From Methylibium rhizosphaerae (lineage in GTDB: Bacteria; Pseudomonadota; Gammaproteobacteria; Burkholderiales; Burkholderiaceae_C): 64,000 bases of DNA. How positions within the stretch are numbered: position 1 is the first letter of the stretch; each line of letters begins with the position of its first letter. Of this stretch, positions 33,748-43,850 are shown one piece after another. The notes beneath the pieces are model-generated. The model was not told where the DNA came from, made no database searches, and saw only the letters and a program-made list of their open reading frames with translations. Made by a program: the position numbers and the translations under genes. The DNA lies in NCBI RefSeq assembly GCF_006386545.1, contig NZ_SWAR01000003.1, positions 124,001-188,000 of the forward strand. Reading direction: 5' to 3'.

Positions 33748-36700
33748 ATGCCCCAACCCCCCCTGTCCGCCCCGTCTTCATCGCGTGTCCCGCCCTTTCT
33801 GCAGGGCGGCGGCCTGATGGCGGGCCTGATACGCGAGCATGACTGGAGCCGTACGCCGCTCGGGCCGATCGAGCAGTGGCCGCAGAGTCTGCGCACCGCA
33901 CTCAACCTGGTGCTGCAAGCCGAGCAACCCACATACCTGGCCTGGGGACCGCACTACCAGTTCTTCTACAACGACGCCTACCGTCCCATCCTCGGGCTGC
34001 TGAAGCACCCGGCGGTCGGGCGCACCGTGCCCGAGATCTTCCCGGAGGTGTGGGACCAGATCGGCAGCTGCCTCGATGCTGCGCGCACGCACGGTGCCGT
34101 GGTCACGCGGCGCGACCGCCTGCTTGCCTTGCAGCGCTACGACTACGTCGAGGAGTGCTACTTCAACTCCACCTACAGCCCGGTGTGGGACGAAAGCGGC
34201 GAGGTGGGCGGCGTGGTGGTGTCGGTGCAGGAGGTCACCCTGCGCGTGGTGGGCGAAAGGCGCCGCCGCACCCTCAACGAACTGGCCGCACGGGCGGCCG
34301 AGCCCGGCAGCCTGGACCAGGCCTGCGCGCAACTGGTCGCGGCCATGGACCACAACCACCACGACCTGCCGTTCGCCCTGCTGTACCTGCAGTCGGCCGA
34401 CGGCACCTCGTTGCGGCTGGCCGGATCCACCGGCGTGTCGCCGGGCACGGCGGCCGCGCCGCTGCAACTGGCCTTGCAGGCCGACGCCCCCTGGCCGCTG
34501 GCCCAGGTGATGAGGGAACGCAGCCCGGCCATCGCAATGGACGCGGGCGCCACCATCGGCGTGGTCGAGGGCTGGCCCTGGCCGGAGGCCCTGCGCTCGG
34601 CCGTGGTGCTGCCGATCACCGGGCTCGACGTCGACCAGCCTGTTGGCGCACTGGTGCTGGGCGTGAACGCCCGGCGTGCACTCGACGACCGCTACCAGAG
34701 CTTTCTCGAGCGGGTGGCCGGCCATGTGTCCACCGGCATCGCCACGGCGCAGGCCGCCGAACGCGAGAGGCTGAGCGAACTGCAGGCGGCCGACGCCGCG
34801 GCGCGGGCCGAGATCGCCATCGACAACCTGCGCCTGCGCCATTTCGCGCAGCAGGAACTGCGCGACCGCACCCGGGCCGAAAGAGCGCTGTATGCCAGCG
34901 AGGAGCGCTATCGGCGCCTCGTGCAGGCCCTGCCGGCCGCCGTGTACACGACCGACGAGCGCGGCCGCATCACCTTCTACAACGAGGCTGCGGTCAAGCT
35001 GTGGGGGCGTGCACCGCTGCTGGGCCAGGAAATGTGGTGCGGCTCCTGGCGCATCTACACGCAGCAGGGCCGGGCGCTGGAGCCGGAGCGCTGCCCGATG
35101 GCCATCGCGCTCAAGGAAGACCGTGCCCTGCTGCGCGAGGAAATCGAGATCGAGCGCCCCGACGGCACGCGCCGCCAGGTGCTCGCGCACCCGCAGCCCA
35201 TGCACAACATGCTGGGCGTGCTCACCGGGGCGATCAACATCCTGGTGGACATCACCGACCTCAAGACGGTGCAAAACGAACTGGCCGCCACCAAGGACGA
35301 CCTGTCGCGCCACGTGGATGCGCTGGCGTCGCTGCACGACCTGGCGATGCGACTGGCCGGCACCCGGGAGTCGACACCGGCCCTGCAGGCGGTGCTGGCC
35401 GCACTGCTCAACCTGCACGAGGCCGATTTCGGCCTCGTGTCTCTCTACAACCCCGCCACCGGGCTTCTGGAGCCGGCCGCCTCGATCGGCTTCGACGACG
35501 CCTCGCTGCAGGCGCTGGGCAGCGTCAAGCCGGGGCCGGCCAGCGGTGCCAGCGGCACGGCCTTCTTCACCGGCGAGCGGGTGGTGGTCGAAGACGTGTT
35601 CACCGATACCCACCAGGCGGCGTATCACGAAGCGGCCTTACGCATGGGTTTCCGCTCGGTGCATGCCACGCCCATCCGCACCCGCAGCGGCGAGGTGCTG
35701 GGCGTGCTGTCGGTCAAGTTCCGGCAGCAGCGCGGGCCGACCTGCCGCGAGGTGCAGGTGGCCGACATGTGCGCGCGCCATGCCGCCGAGATCGTCGAAG
35801 GGGTGCATACCCAGCTCGCGCTGCTCGAAAGCGAGGAACGCTTCCGCCACATGGCCGATCACGCGCCGGTGATGATCTGGCTGGCCGAGGTGGACGGCTC
35901 CTGCAGCTACCTGAGCAAGAGCTGGTACGAGTTCACCGGGCAGAAGCCGCAGGAGGCGCTCGACTGGGGCTGGCTCGGCGCGGTGCACCCCGAAGACCGC
36001 GTGCGCGCGGAGACGACCTGCCGCCACCTGGACAAGCTGCGCCAGCCCTATCGGCTCGAATACCGCCTGCGGCGGCGCGACGGCGAGTACCGCTGGGTGA
36101 CCGACAACGTGACGCCGCGCTTCGCGGCCGACGATCGTTTCGTCGGCTTCGTGGGCTGCGTGATGGACGTCACCGAGGACCGGCGCAAGGAAGAGGCGCT
36201 GCGCAGCGCCGACCAGCGCAAGGACGAATTCCTCGCCACCCTGGCGCACGAGCTGCGCAATCCGCTCGCGCCCATCAGCAACGGGCTGCAGGTGCTCAAG
36301 TGGAGCCTCGACCCGGCGCAGGTGGCGCGCACGCGCGAAGTGATGGAGCGGCAGCTGGCGCACATGACGCGGCTCATCGACGACCTGCTCGACGTGAGCC
36401 GCATCAGCCTGGGCAAGATCGAGCTCAAGTGCGAGCGCCTCGAGCTCGCCTCGGTGCTGCAGAGCGCGGTGGATGCGAGCCGCCCGCTGATCGATGAATT
36501 CGGCCATGAGCTGATGCTGGACCTGCCGCGCGAGCCGCTGCCGCTGCATGGCGACATGACACGGCTGGTGCAGGTATTTGCCAACCTGCTCAACAACGCC
36601 ACCCGCTACACCCCCAAGGGCGGGCGCATCGAGGTGCGCGCCGCGCGCGAGGGCGCGGAGGTGCGGGTCAGCGTGCGGGACAACGGCATCGGCATTCCGG

Positions 36701-37314
36701 CCGACAAGCTCGAGCGGGTGTTCGACATGTTCGTGCAGATGGACCGTTCGCTGGAGCGCCGCTACGGCGGCCTGGGCATCGGCCTCACCCTGGTGAAGCG
36801 GCTGGTCGAGCTGCACGGCGGCAGCGTCGATGCCGTGAGCGATGTGGGGCAGGGCAGCGAATTCGGCGTGCGGCTGCCGTTGCTCGAGCTGCCGGCTGTC
36901 GCCGACGCGCCGGCACCACGACGGGAGGCCCGAGGCGGCGCGCGCCGGCGGGTGCTGGTGGTCGACGACAACCGCGACTCCGCCGAGACCATGAGCATCC
37001 TGCTCGACCTGATGGGCCACGACACGCGCCTCGCCCACGACGGCCTCGAAGCGCTGGAAGCCGCCCAGAGCTTCCAGCCCGATGTGGTGCTGCTCGACAT
37101 CGGCCTGCCCAAGCTCAACGGCTACGAGGTCTGCAGGCGCCTGCGCGAGGACCCGGCCGGGCAGGACATCGTGGTGGTGGCGCTCACCGGCTGGGGACAG
37201 GCCGAGGACCAGCGGCGTTCCAAGGAAGCCGGATTCGACAGCCACCTCGTCAAGCCGGTGGAGCCGGCCCGGCTCGAAGACCTGATCGCCAGCCTGGGCG
37301 TCGCGCACGCCTGA
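33748..37314 (+). CDS. Hybrid sensor histidine kinase with PAS/GAF domains and receiver
   Basis: Soluble multidomain kinase of 1188 residues without a signal peptide or membrane helix. Order: N-terminal PAS-like (about 25-150), GAF (about 165-340), PAS (about 385-500), GAF (about 525-675), PAS with PAC (about 690-815), HisKA, HATPase_c, receiver. The phosphoacceptor His834 is in ATLAHELRNPLAP. The ATPase region (NNATRYTPKGG, DNGIGIP, GGLGIGL) is complete, and the receiver Asp1117 is in VVLLDIGLPKLNG. No separate output regulator lies beside it. Because it ends in a receiver, a histidine phosphotransfer partner elsewhere is expected. Start ATG 33748 is chosen; ATG 33817 is possible. Confidence 0.9.
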   Translation: MPQPPLSAPSSSRVPPFLQGGGLMAGLIREHDWSRTPLGPIEQWPQSLRTALNLVLQAEQPTYLAWGPHYQFFYNDAYRPILGLLKHPAVGRTVPEIFPEVWDQIGSCLDAARTHGAVVTRRDRLLALQRYDYVEECYFNSTYSPVWDESGEVGGVVVSVQEVTLRVVGERRRRTLNELAARAAEPGSLDQACAQLVAAMDHNHHDLPFALLYLQSADGTSLRLAGSTGVSPGTAAAPLQLALQADAPWPLAQVMRERSPAIAMDAGATIGVVEGWPWPEALRSAVVLPITGLDVDQPVGALVLGVNARRALDDRYQSFLERVAGHVSTGIATAQAAERERLSELQAADAAARAEIAIDNLRLRHFAQQELRDRTRAERALYASEERYRRLVQALPAAVYTTDERGRITFYNEAAVKLWGRAPLLGQEMWCGSWRIYTQQGRALEPERCPMAIALKEDRALLREEIEIERPDGTRRQVLAHPQPMHNMLGVLTGAINILVDITDLKTVQNELAATKDDLSRHVDALASLHDLAMRLAGTRESTPALQAVLAALLNLHEADFGLVSLYNPATGLLEPAASIGFDDASLQALGSVKPGPASGASGTAFFTGERVVVEDVFTDTHQAAYHEAALRMGFRSVHATPIRTRSGEVLGVLSVKFRQQRGPTCREVQVADMCARHAAEIVEGVHTQLALLESEERFRHMADHAPVMIWLAEVDGSCSYLSKSWYEFTGQKPQEALDWGWLGAVHPEDRVRAETTCRHLDKLRQPYRLEYRLRRRDGEYRWVTDNVTPRFAADDRFVGFVGCVMDVTEDRRKEEALRSADQRKDEFLATLAHELRNPLAPISNGLQVLKWSLDPAQVARTREVMERQLAHMTRLIDDLLDVSRISLGKIELKCERLELASVLQSAVDASRPLIDEFGHELMLDLPREPLPLHGDMTRLVQVFANLLNNATRYTPKGGRIEVRAAREGAEVRVSVRDNGIGIPADKLERVFDMFVQMDRSLERRYGGLGIGLTLVKRLVELHGGSVDAVSDVGQGSEFGVRLPLLELPAVADAPAPRREARGGARRRVLVVDDNRDSAETMSILLDLMGHDTRLAHDGLEALEAAQSFQPDVVLLDIGLPKLNGYEVCRRLREDPAGQDIVVVALTGWGQAEDQRRSKEAGFDSHLVKPVEPARLEDLIASLGVAHA

Positions 37315-37336
37315 CGGGGCCGCCCAGGCTCCTGGG

Positions 37337-38677
37337 TCAAAGCGTGAGGGTGAACCCCTCGACCAGCGCGCCCGGTGAAGACACCGAGCTCAGCTGCCGG
37401 GCACCGTAGGTCACGGTTTCCGGGAGCAGCTCGGCATTGCGGGTCAGCGCCACCAGTCCGCCGGGGCCGAAGAGCCGCAGGAAATCGTCGTCGAAGCGCA
37501 TCACGTTCAGGGGCGCCACCAGCTCGCCGTTTTCGACCCAGAAGCAGGCGAAGCGCGTCATGCCGGTCATGCGGCAGGCCTGCCGGTCGCTGTAGTTCAG
37601 GTAGTGCAGGTTGCTGAGGTACAGGCCGGTGCCCAGCGTCTTCAGCACGTCGGCCTCGGCCAGCGTGCCTGCACCCAGGCTCAGGGCTTCGGGTGTTTCC
37701 TGGGCGGTGGCGCCGTTGGTCGCCAAGCCGTACTCGCGTGCAGAGCGCGGCGAAATCAGGCTGCCGGCGTGGCGCCCGTCGGTCACGAGGGCCACAGACT
37801 CCGGCCGGGTGAAACCCTTGGCGGTGAAGGCCGCGGCCATGCTGCGGCCGGTGGCTTCCTCGATCTGCACGCCGGCGTCGAGCGCCACGTCACCGCGCAC
37901 CAGCCGCATCAGAGAAGACGTGCCGGTCTGGCGGGCCTTCAGGCTGAAGCCGCCCCAGCCCAGCATGCCCACCAGGTCGGCCGCGGCGGCCGGCGCGAAA
38001 TAGGTGCGGTAGGCCCCCGGGGCGAGCGTGCGGGGCGGTTGCTCGAGCAGCTTCACCCGCTGAGCCGCCTCGTCGACCCGGCGCGCAAACTCGGCCGGCT
38101 CCCAGCGGGCGCCGGCGTAGCTGGTCTTCACGGCCTTGTCAGCCGCGTGGTACAGGCACCATTCGAAGGTGAAGGCTTCGACCCTGTGCCAGTTGCGCTG
38201 GCCGCGGCTGTCGGCAAACGCACGCACCATCGGCCCGCCGGCGTAGAAGCCCACGAGGTCCAGACCGCAGGCATGCTGGCGCACCGCATCCATCACCTCG
38301 GCCGGCTCGGGCAGCACCCCGTGGTCTTCGCGGGTGGTGCTCACCACCGTGTCGGGCAGCAGCAGGTAGGGGTCTTCGGGCAGCTGGGCGAGGTCGCGCA
38401 GCAGGCGGTCGCGCTCGATGTTCAGCGCACGGGTGTCACGGTCATGGTCGCCGCTCAGCGCGAGAGTGGACTCGGCCGAGCGCTGACCCCGCACCACCGC
38501 CACAGTGGCATGCGCCTGGGTCACATGGGTGGCCTGGCGCACGGCGGCCTGGTTGAAGCGCAGGAAGTCGGAGGCTTCCGCTACCAGGTGCAGGCTCACC
38601 CGTTCGTCGCTGCCGCCCGCCTGGCAGACGCCTGCAGCGAGCTGCTCGAAGTAGGCGCGTTGTGTCAATGCAGTCAT
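37337..38677 (-). CDS. TldD/PmbA family protein, PmbA (TldE)-like partner
   Basis: Protein of 446 residues related to the non-catalytic half of the TldD/TldE metalloprotease. It lacks an HExxxH motif but shares the family's C-terminal beta domain, for example GTGLYLSNLHYLNYSDRQACRMTGMTR-type strands near residues 375-400 (key parts GLYLSNL and MTGMTRF). It starts 4 bp inside the end of the TldD-like gene, so the two are made together and probably form a heterodimer. It is clearly diverged from the common housekeeping PmbA, so it may be an additional pair. No precursor peptide gene is visible next to it. Confidence 0.85.
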   Translation of the reverse strand: MTALTQRAYFEQLAAGVCQAGGSDERVSLHLVAEASDFLRFNQAAVRQATHVTQAHATVAVVRGQRSAESTLALSGDHDRDTRALNIERDRLLRDLAQLPEDPYLLLPDTVVSTTREDHGVLPEPAEVMDAVRQHACGLDLVGFYAGGPMVRAFADSRGQRNWHRVEAFTFEWCLYHAADKAVKTSYAGARWEPAEFARRVDEAAQRVKLLEQPPRTLAPGAYRTYFAPAAAADLVGMLGWGGFSLKARQTGTSSLMRLVRGDVALDAGVQIEEATGRSMAAAFTAKGFTRPESVALVTDGRHAGSLISPRSAREYGLATNGATAQETPEALSLGAGTLAEADVLKTLGTGLYLSNLHYLNYSDRQACRMTGMTRFACFWVENGELVAPLNVMRFDDDFLRLFGPGGLVALTRNAELLPETVTYGARQLSSVSSPGALVEGFTLTL

Positions 38678-40134
38678 TGCGCACCTCCGAACACAGCCAC
38701 CTTCGCGAACTTGCACACCGGCGCCGCGTGTCCCACGCGGATGATCTGCGCCGGCTCGCCCTTGCCGCAGTAGGGGGTGCCCATCACCTCGAAGGTCGAG
38801 CCGTCGCCCACCATCGCGAGCGACCGCCAGAAGGTGGCCGAGATGCCGCGGTAGTTGGGGTTGCGTACCACCTCGGCGAGCCGGCCGTTGCGGATGACGC
38901 GGCCGTATTCGCAGCCGAACTGGAACTTGTTGCGCGAGTCGTCGATGCTCCAGGAGCAGTTGGTGTGCATCAGCACGCCGTGCTCCACCGAGCCGATGAT
39001 CTGGTCGAACCCGGCATCGCCCGGCTCGACGTTGAGGTTGCTCATGCGGTCGATCGGCGCGCGGTTCCACGAGCTGGCGCGGGTGGTGGCCACGCCGGCC
39101 AGTTCGAAGCCGAGAGCCCGGGCCCGAGCCTGCGAAATGGCGCCGCCGAGCGGGCGCTTCAGGATGCCGCGCTCGATGATGAACTGCCGTTCGGCGCCGG
39201 AGCCGTCGTCGTCGAAGGCGAAGCCGGCGAATTCGTAGGCCTGGCTGGGGTCGTAGGTGACGTTGAGCAGTTCGCTGCCATAGGCATAGTGGCCGAACAT
39301 GTCCATCGTCACGAAGCTGGTGCCGGCAAAGTTGCGTTCGTCCCCGAGGATGCGATCGAGCTCCAGCGGGTGGCCGATGGACTCGTGGATCTGCAGCATC
39401 ATCTGGTCGGGCATGAGCACCAGGTCCATCTCGCCGCTCGGGCACTGCGGCGCCAGCACCAGCTCGAGGGCCTCGCGCGCCACCCGCGGGCCATCGCTCT
39501 GGAAGCCTGCGCGCTCCAGCACTTCAAGGCCGCCTTGCTGGCAGAAGCCGTTGTACTGGCCGGCCGACGACCGGGTCTGCGTCACGCCGTTGGCATGGGC
39601 AGTGGCCTGGATGGCCGGCGTGAGCATGCGCCAGTGCTGCTCGGCGCGCCCGCCCTCGCTGGTGACGAAAAGCTGGTCGGTGTGCACCGACCACAGGCTC
39701 ACCGACCAGTCGACGATGCGGTCTTCGGTGCCCTTGGTCGCGGCGCTCACGGTGTGCAGCAGGTCGAGCTTGGCCGCCAGGCCCAGGGTCGAGGTGCTCT
39801 GCTGCACCGGGCTTTCATAACGGCCGCTGGGCCGCGGCATCTGCAGCGATGCGTAGTTGAAGACCGTCTTGCCGGCACTGGCGCGCGCCAGCGTGGTGGC
39901 GCGCGAGAAGGCTTCGCGCAGGCCCGCCTCCGAAGTGTCGGAGGTCGCCGCGTAACCCAGCCCGCCGTCGATCACCGTGACCATCACGCCTTCGTCGCGG
40001 CTCTGGGCTGGTGCCTCGGCCACGTTCTGCCGCACGCACAGCTGTTCGGAGCGTTCACTGACGCCGCGCACGGCCCAGTGTTGGATGCCTGACGGCGCGG
40101 CCTTGCGCGCCTGGGTCTCTAGCGTGTCGAGCAT
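38674..40134 (-). CDS. TldD-like zinc metalloprotease
   Basis: Catalytic subunit of 486 residues of a TldD/PmbA-type protease. The family's zinc motif HExxxH is present as HESIGH at residues 250-255, and the C-terminal MHTNCSWSIDDSRNKFQFGCEYG region carries the third ligand cysteine area. TldD/TldE proteases degrade or trim unfolded peptides and mature some ribosomal peptides. The N-terminal third is less conserved than in E. coli TldD. ATG 40134 is used because the sequence upstream holds a hairpin and a promoter-like box. The partner gene overlaps by 4 bp. Confidence 0.87.
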   Translation of the reverse strand: MLDTLETQARKAAPSGIQHWAVRGVSERSEQLCVRQNVAEAPAQSRDEGVMVTVIDGGLGYAATSDTSEAGLREAFSRATTLARASAGKTVFNYASLQMPRPSGRYESPVQQSTSTLGLAAKLDLLHTVSAATKGTEDRIVDWSVSLWSVHTDQLFVTSEGGRAEQHWRMLTPAIQATAHANGVTQTRSSAGQYNGFCQQGGLEVLERAGFQSDGPRVAREALELVLAPQCPSGEMDLVLMPDQMMLQIHESIGHPLELDRILGDERNFAGTSFVTMDMFGHYAYGSELLNVTYDPSQAYEFAGFAFDDDGSGAERQFIIERGILKRPLGGAISQARARALGFELAGVATTRASSWNRAPIDRMSNLNVEPGDAGFDQIIGSVEHGVLMHTNCSWSIDDSRNKFQFGCEYGRVIRNGRLAEVVRNPNYRGISATFWRSLAMVGDGSTFEVMGTPYCGKGEPAQIIRVGHAAPVCKFAKVAVFGGAQ

Positions 40135-40161
40135 GGGTTGCGCCTCGCTTTCGGCTGGCGC

Positions 40162-40180
40162 GAGCCGCGGGTGGCGGCTC
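40162..40180 (-). other. Leader hairpin upstream of the TldD-like gene
   Basis: GAGCCGC and GCGGCTC form a 7-bp stem with a 5-nt loop, 28 bp upstream of the TldD-like ATG and downstream of the putative promoter. It may end transcripts from the AGE genes or shape the leader of the protease mRNA. Confidence 0.35.
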
Positions 40181-40203
40181 ACGCTGGAAACAGGGTGAGG
40201 CGC

Positions 40204-40209
40204 AGTGTA
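40204..40209 (-). promoter_or_regulatory. Predicted -10 element of the TldD-like operon
   Basis: On the minus strand the sequence reads TACACT in the context CTACACTGCG, about 70 bp upstream of the start codon. It lies in the 89-bp gap after the AGE-family gene, so the protease pair can be transcribed independently. Confidence 0.4.
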
Positions 40210-40223
40210 GCCCTCGCTTCCCT

Positions 40224-41432
40224 TCAGGCCGGCAGCGCGGTCAGCGCCAGGTAACAGGCGCCCAGGGTGTGGTAGTCGGTCTTGCCCGCCTGGCCCTTGA
40301 AGTCGTCGAGCTTGCGGTTGTCGCGGCTCAGCGTGTGAAACCAGGCGCCGTGTTCATGGTCGATGAAGTAGGTCCAGGCGTACGACCACAGCCGGTCGAA
40401 CCATCGCCAGTAGTGCTCGACACCGGTGCATTGCCCGAGCAGGGCCGCCGCGGCAATGCTCTCGGCCTGGGTCCAGAAGAACTTGCGGTCGTCGATCACG
40501 GTGTGGCCGTCAGGCCCCAGGCGGTGGCGCAGGCCCAGCTCGGTGTCGTCCCAGCCCCGCTGCATGGCAGCATCGAACAGCGACTGCGCGCGGCTCACCA
40601 GCCATTCCTGCGGCTTCAACCGGTTGAGGATGAGCAGCAGCTTGGCCCATTCGGTCTGGTGGCCGACCTGGAAGCCGTAGGCGCGGAACAGCAGGTCGGT
40701 CTGGTCGCGGTGGTAGTCCCAGTCGGTGGTCCAGTCGCGGCGATGGTTTTCCCAGATGAGGCCGCCGGTGAGGTCGGCCTGGCGCAGGGTGATGTTGCGT
40801 GCCAGCTGCTCGGCGCGGTCGAGGAAGCGCGCCTCGCCGGTGGCCTCGAAGGCGCTGAGCAGCGCCTCGCAGATGTGCATGTTGGCGTCCTGGCCGCGGT
40901 AGGGCCGCAGGCTGCCGTCGGCGGTGGCTTCGTCCGCATAGAGGCCGGGGCCCGATTCCCAGAACACGTCGTTCAGGCGCGTCCAGGTGTCGTCGAGCCA
41001 TTCGCGGGCCTCGGTGACGCCGGCCATGAGCGCATGCGCATAGGCCAGCATCACGAAGGCCAGGCCGTAGGCGTATTCGGTGTCGTCGATCACCTGCACC
41101 TGCTGCGGCTCGCCGTGCACACGCACCGCCCAGGCATAGCGGCCGGTGGCCGGGTCGAGGTGCGCCTCGCGCAGGAACCGCAGGCCGTGGCGCACCGCGT
41201 CGAGGTAGGTGGGCGCACGGAAGTGCGTGTGCGCCATCGCGTAGTTGAAGATGAAGCGGGTGCTGTTGACGAGGTAGCGCGTCTCGCGGTCGAAGACCGT
41301 GCCGTCGTCCGTGAAGAAGTGGAAGAAGCCGCCGCTGCGGTCGATGCAGCGCGGGTGATAGAACGACATCGTGTGGAAGATGTGTTCCTTCAGGAAGGCA
41401 GCGGAGCGGTAGTGCGGGAACGTTGAATGCAT
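40224..41432 (-). CDS. AGE-family epimerase/isomerase, copy 1
   Basis: Protein of 402 residues with the (alpha/alpha)6 barrel of the N-acylglucosamine 2-epimerase superfamily. That superfamily includes mannose isomerase, YihS-type aldose-ketose isomerases and cellobiose 2-epimerase. Conserved blocks include NSTRFIFNYAMAH near residues 56-68, GQDANMHICEALLSAFEATG near 180-200 and late aromatic and histidine segments (FFWTQAESIAAAALL, DHEHGAWFH). It is the second of two tandem paralogues downstream of the glucose-type ABC transporter genes, so a hexose substrate is likely. Mannose-to-fructose isomerisation is my best inference. The gap to the upstream paralogue is 28 bp. Confidence 0.82.
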   Translation of the reverse strand: MHSTFPHYRSAAFLKEHIFHTMSFYHPRCIDRSGGFFHFFTDDGTVFDRETRYLVNSTRFIFNYAMAHTHFRAPTYLDAVRHGLRFLREAHLDPATGRYAWAVRVHGEPQQVQVIDDTEYAYGLAFVMLAYAHALMAGVTEAREWLDDTWTRLNDVFWESGPGLYADEATADGSLRPYRGQDANMHICEALLSAFEATGEARFLDRAEQLARNITLRQADLTGGLIWENHRRDWTTDWDYHRDQTDLLFRAYGFQVGHQTEWAKLLLILNRLKPQEWLVSRAQSLFDAAMQRGWDDTELGLRHRLGPDGHTVIDDRKFFWTQAESIAAAALLGQCTGVEHYWRWFDRLWSYAWTYFIDHEHGAWFHTLSRDNRKLDDFKGQAGKTDYHTLGACYLALTALPA

Positions 41433-41460
41433 CGAGCGGACCGGCGAGGGGCGGCGGTTC

Positions 41461-42660
41461 TTATGCAGGGCCGTGGCCCAAGGCCTGCAGCACTTCGTAG
41501 CAGGCGCCCATGGTGTGGTAGTCCACCTTGCCGGCCGGGCTCTTCTCGTCGCTGAGCTTGCGGTTGTCCTGGCTCAGGATGCGATACCAGGCGCCGTGCC
41601 GGTGGTCCACCAAGTGGGCCCAACTGTAAGCCCACAGGCGGTCGTACCACTGCCAGTAGCGTTGCTCGCCGGTGCGCACGGCCAGCAGGGCCGCTGCCGC
41701 CAGGCTTTCTGCCTGCACCCAGAAGTACTTGTCTGCGTCGCACACGCTGCGATCCGGGGCGAAGCCGTAGACCAGGCCGCCGTGTTCGTCGTCCCAGGCG
41801 TGCTGCATGGCCGCGTCGAACAGCGCGCAGGCTCTCGGCAGCAGCCACGGGCTGCTGCGATGGCGCTCGAGGATCAGCAGCAGCTTGGCCCACTCGGTGA
41901 GGTGGCCGCTCTGGAAGCCCCAGGGGCGGAAGATGTTGGTCTTGTCGTGGCGGTTGTAGTCCCAGTCCACCGACCAGTCGGCGTGGTAGTGCTCCCAGAT
42001 GAGGCCGCCGGCCAGCGAGGCGCGCTGCTGGGTGAAGGTCGTGGCCAGGGTTTCGGCGCGGTCGAGGAAGCGCTGGTCGCCGGTGGCTTCGTAGGCGGCC
42101 AGCATGGCTTCGCAGGCATGCATGTTGGCGTTCTGGCCGCGGTAGGGCTTGCGTTGCCATTGCGCGTCGGCCTCGTCGGCATAGGCCCCATGCTGGGGCT
42201 CCCAGAAGCGCTGCTCCATCAGCGCATAGGTGGCATCGAGCCCCGCACGGGATTCCTCGATGCCGGCCATCAGGCCGTGCGCATGGGCCAGCAGCACGAA
42301 GGCGAGGCCGTAGCAGTGGTTGGTGTCGTCCCGCACCTGCGCCACCCGGCCGTCCCGCCAGTCGAGCATCCATGCATAGCCGCCGGTGGCCGGGTTGCGG
42401 TGCGCCTGCTCGAGGAAGCGCAGGCCGTGGCGCGCGCCTTCGCGCCAGTGCGGCTGGCCGAAGTGGCGGTAGGCCATCGCATGGGTGAAGACGAAGCGCG
42501 TGCTGCTGACGAGGTGGCGCGTGTGCCGGTCATAGACCGTGCCGTCGTCCTTGAAGAAATGGAAGAAGCCGCCGGTCGGGTCGGTGCAGCGGCCGTCGTA
42601 GAAGGCCTGCGTGTGCAGGATGTGCTGGCGCAGGAAGTCGGGGGAGCGGAAGTCGGGCAT
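41461..42660 (-). CDS. AGE-family epimerase/isomerase, copy 2
   Basis: Protein of 399 residues, clearly paralogous to the next gene. It shares GFFHFFKDDGTVYDRHTRHLVSSTRF-type N-terminal order (key part GGFFHFF), the GQNANMHACEAMLAAYEATG block and the DHRHGAWY ending. ATG 42660 gives an N-terminus that aligns with the paralogue (LRQHILHTQAFYDGRCTDPTG region), and upstream residues do not. It lies 49 bp after gtsD and is probably co-transcribed with it. Two diverged copies in one sugar operon suggest different substrates or directions, but sequence alone does not tell which. Confidence 0.82.
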   Translation of the reverse strand: MPDFRSPDFLRQHILHTQAFYDGRCTDPTGGFFHFFKDDGTVYDRHTRHLVSSTRFVFTHAMAYRHFGQPHWREGARHGLRFLEQAHRNPATGGYAWMLDWRDGRVAQVRDDTNHCYGLAFVLLAHAHGLMAGIEESRAGLDATYALMEQRFWEPQHGAYADEADAQWQRKPYRGQNANMHACEAMLAAYEATGDQRFLDRAETLATTFTQQRASLAGGLIWEHYHADWSVDWDYNRHDKTNIFRPWGFQSGHLTEWAKLLLILERHRSSPWLLPRACALFDAAMQHAWDDEHGGLVYGFAPDRSVCDADKYFWVQAESLAAAALLAVRTGEQRYWQWYDRLWAYSWAHLVDHRHGAWYRILSQDNRKLSDEKSPAGKVDYHTMGACYEVLQALGHGPA

Positions 42661-42709
42661 GGGTGTCTTCTCGAGGCATGGTGGTTCGCCCAGGCCCTGG
42701 GCTGCCGGC

Positions 42710-43774
<1,065 letters not shown>

Positions 43775-43850
43775 GGCTGCTTTTCCTATTCCGTTTTCGA
43801 TGTCTGTTCAAAGCGGTACTTGCGGACCGCTGAAGGCACTGCGGGAGTGG

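Noticed and set aside
33876-36497. 873-codon plus-strand frame inside the hybrid kinase gene
   Set aside because: It is the +1 shadow of the kinase; all kinase motifs lie in the other frame.
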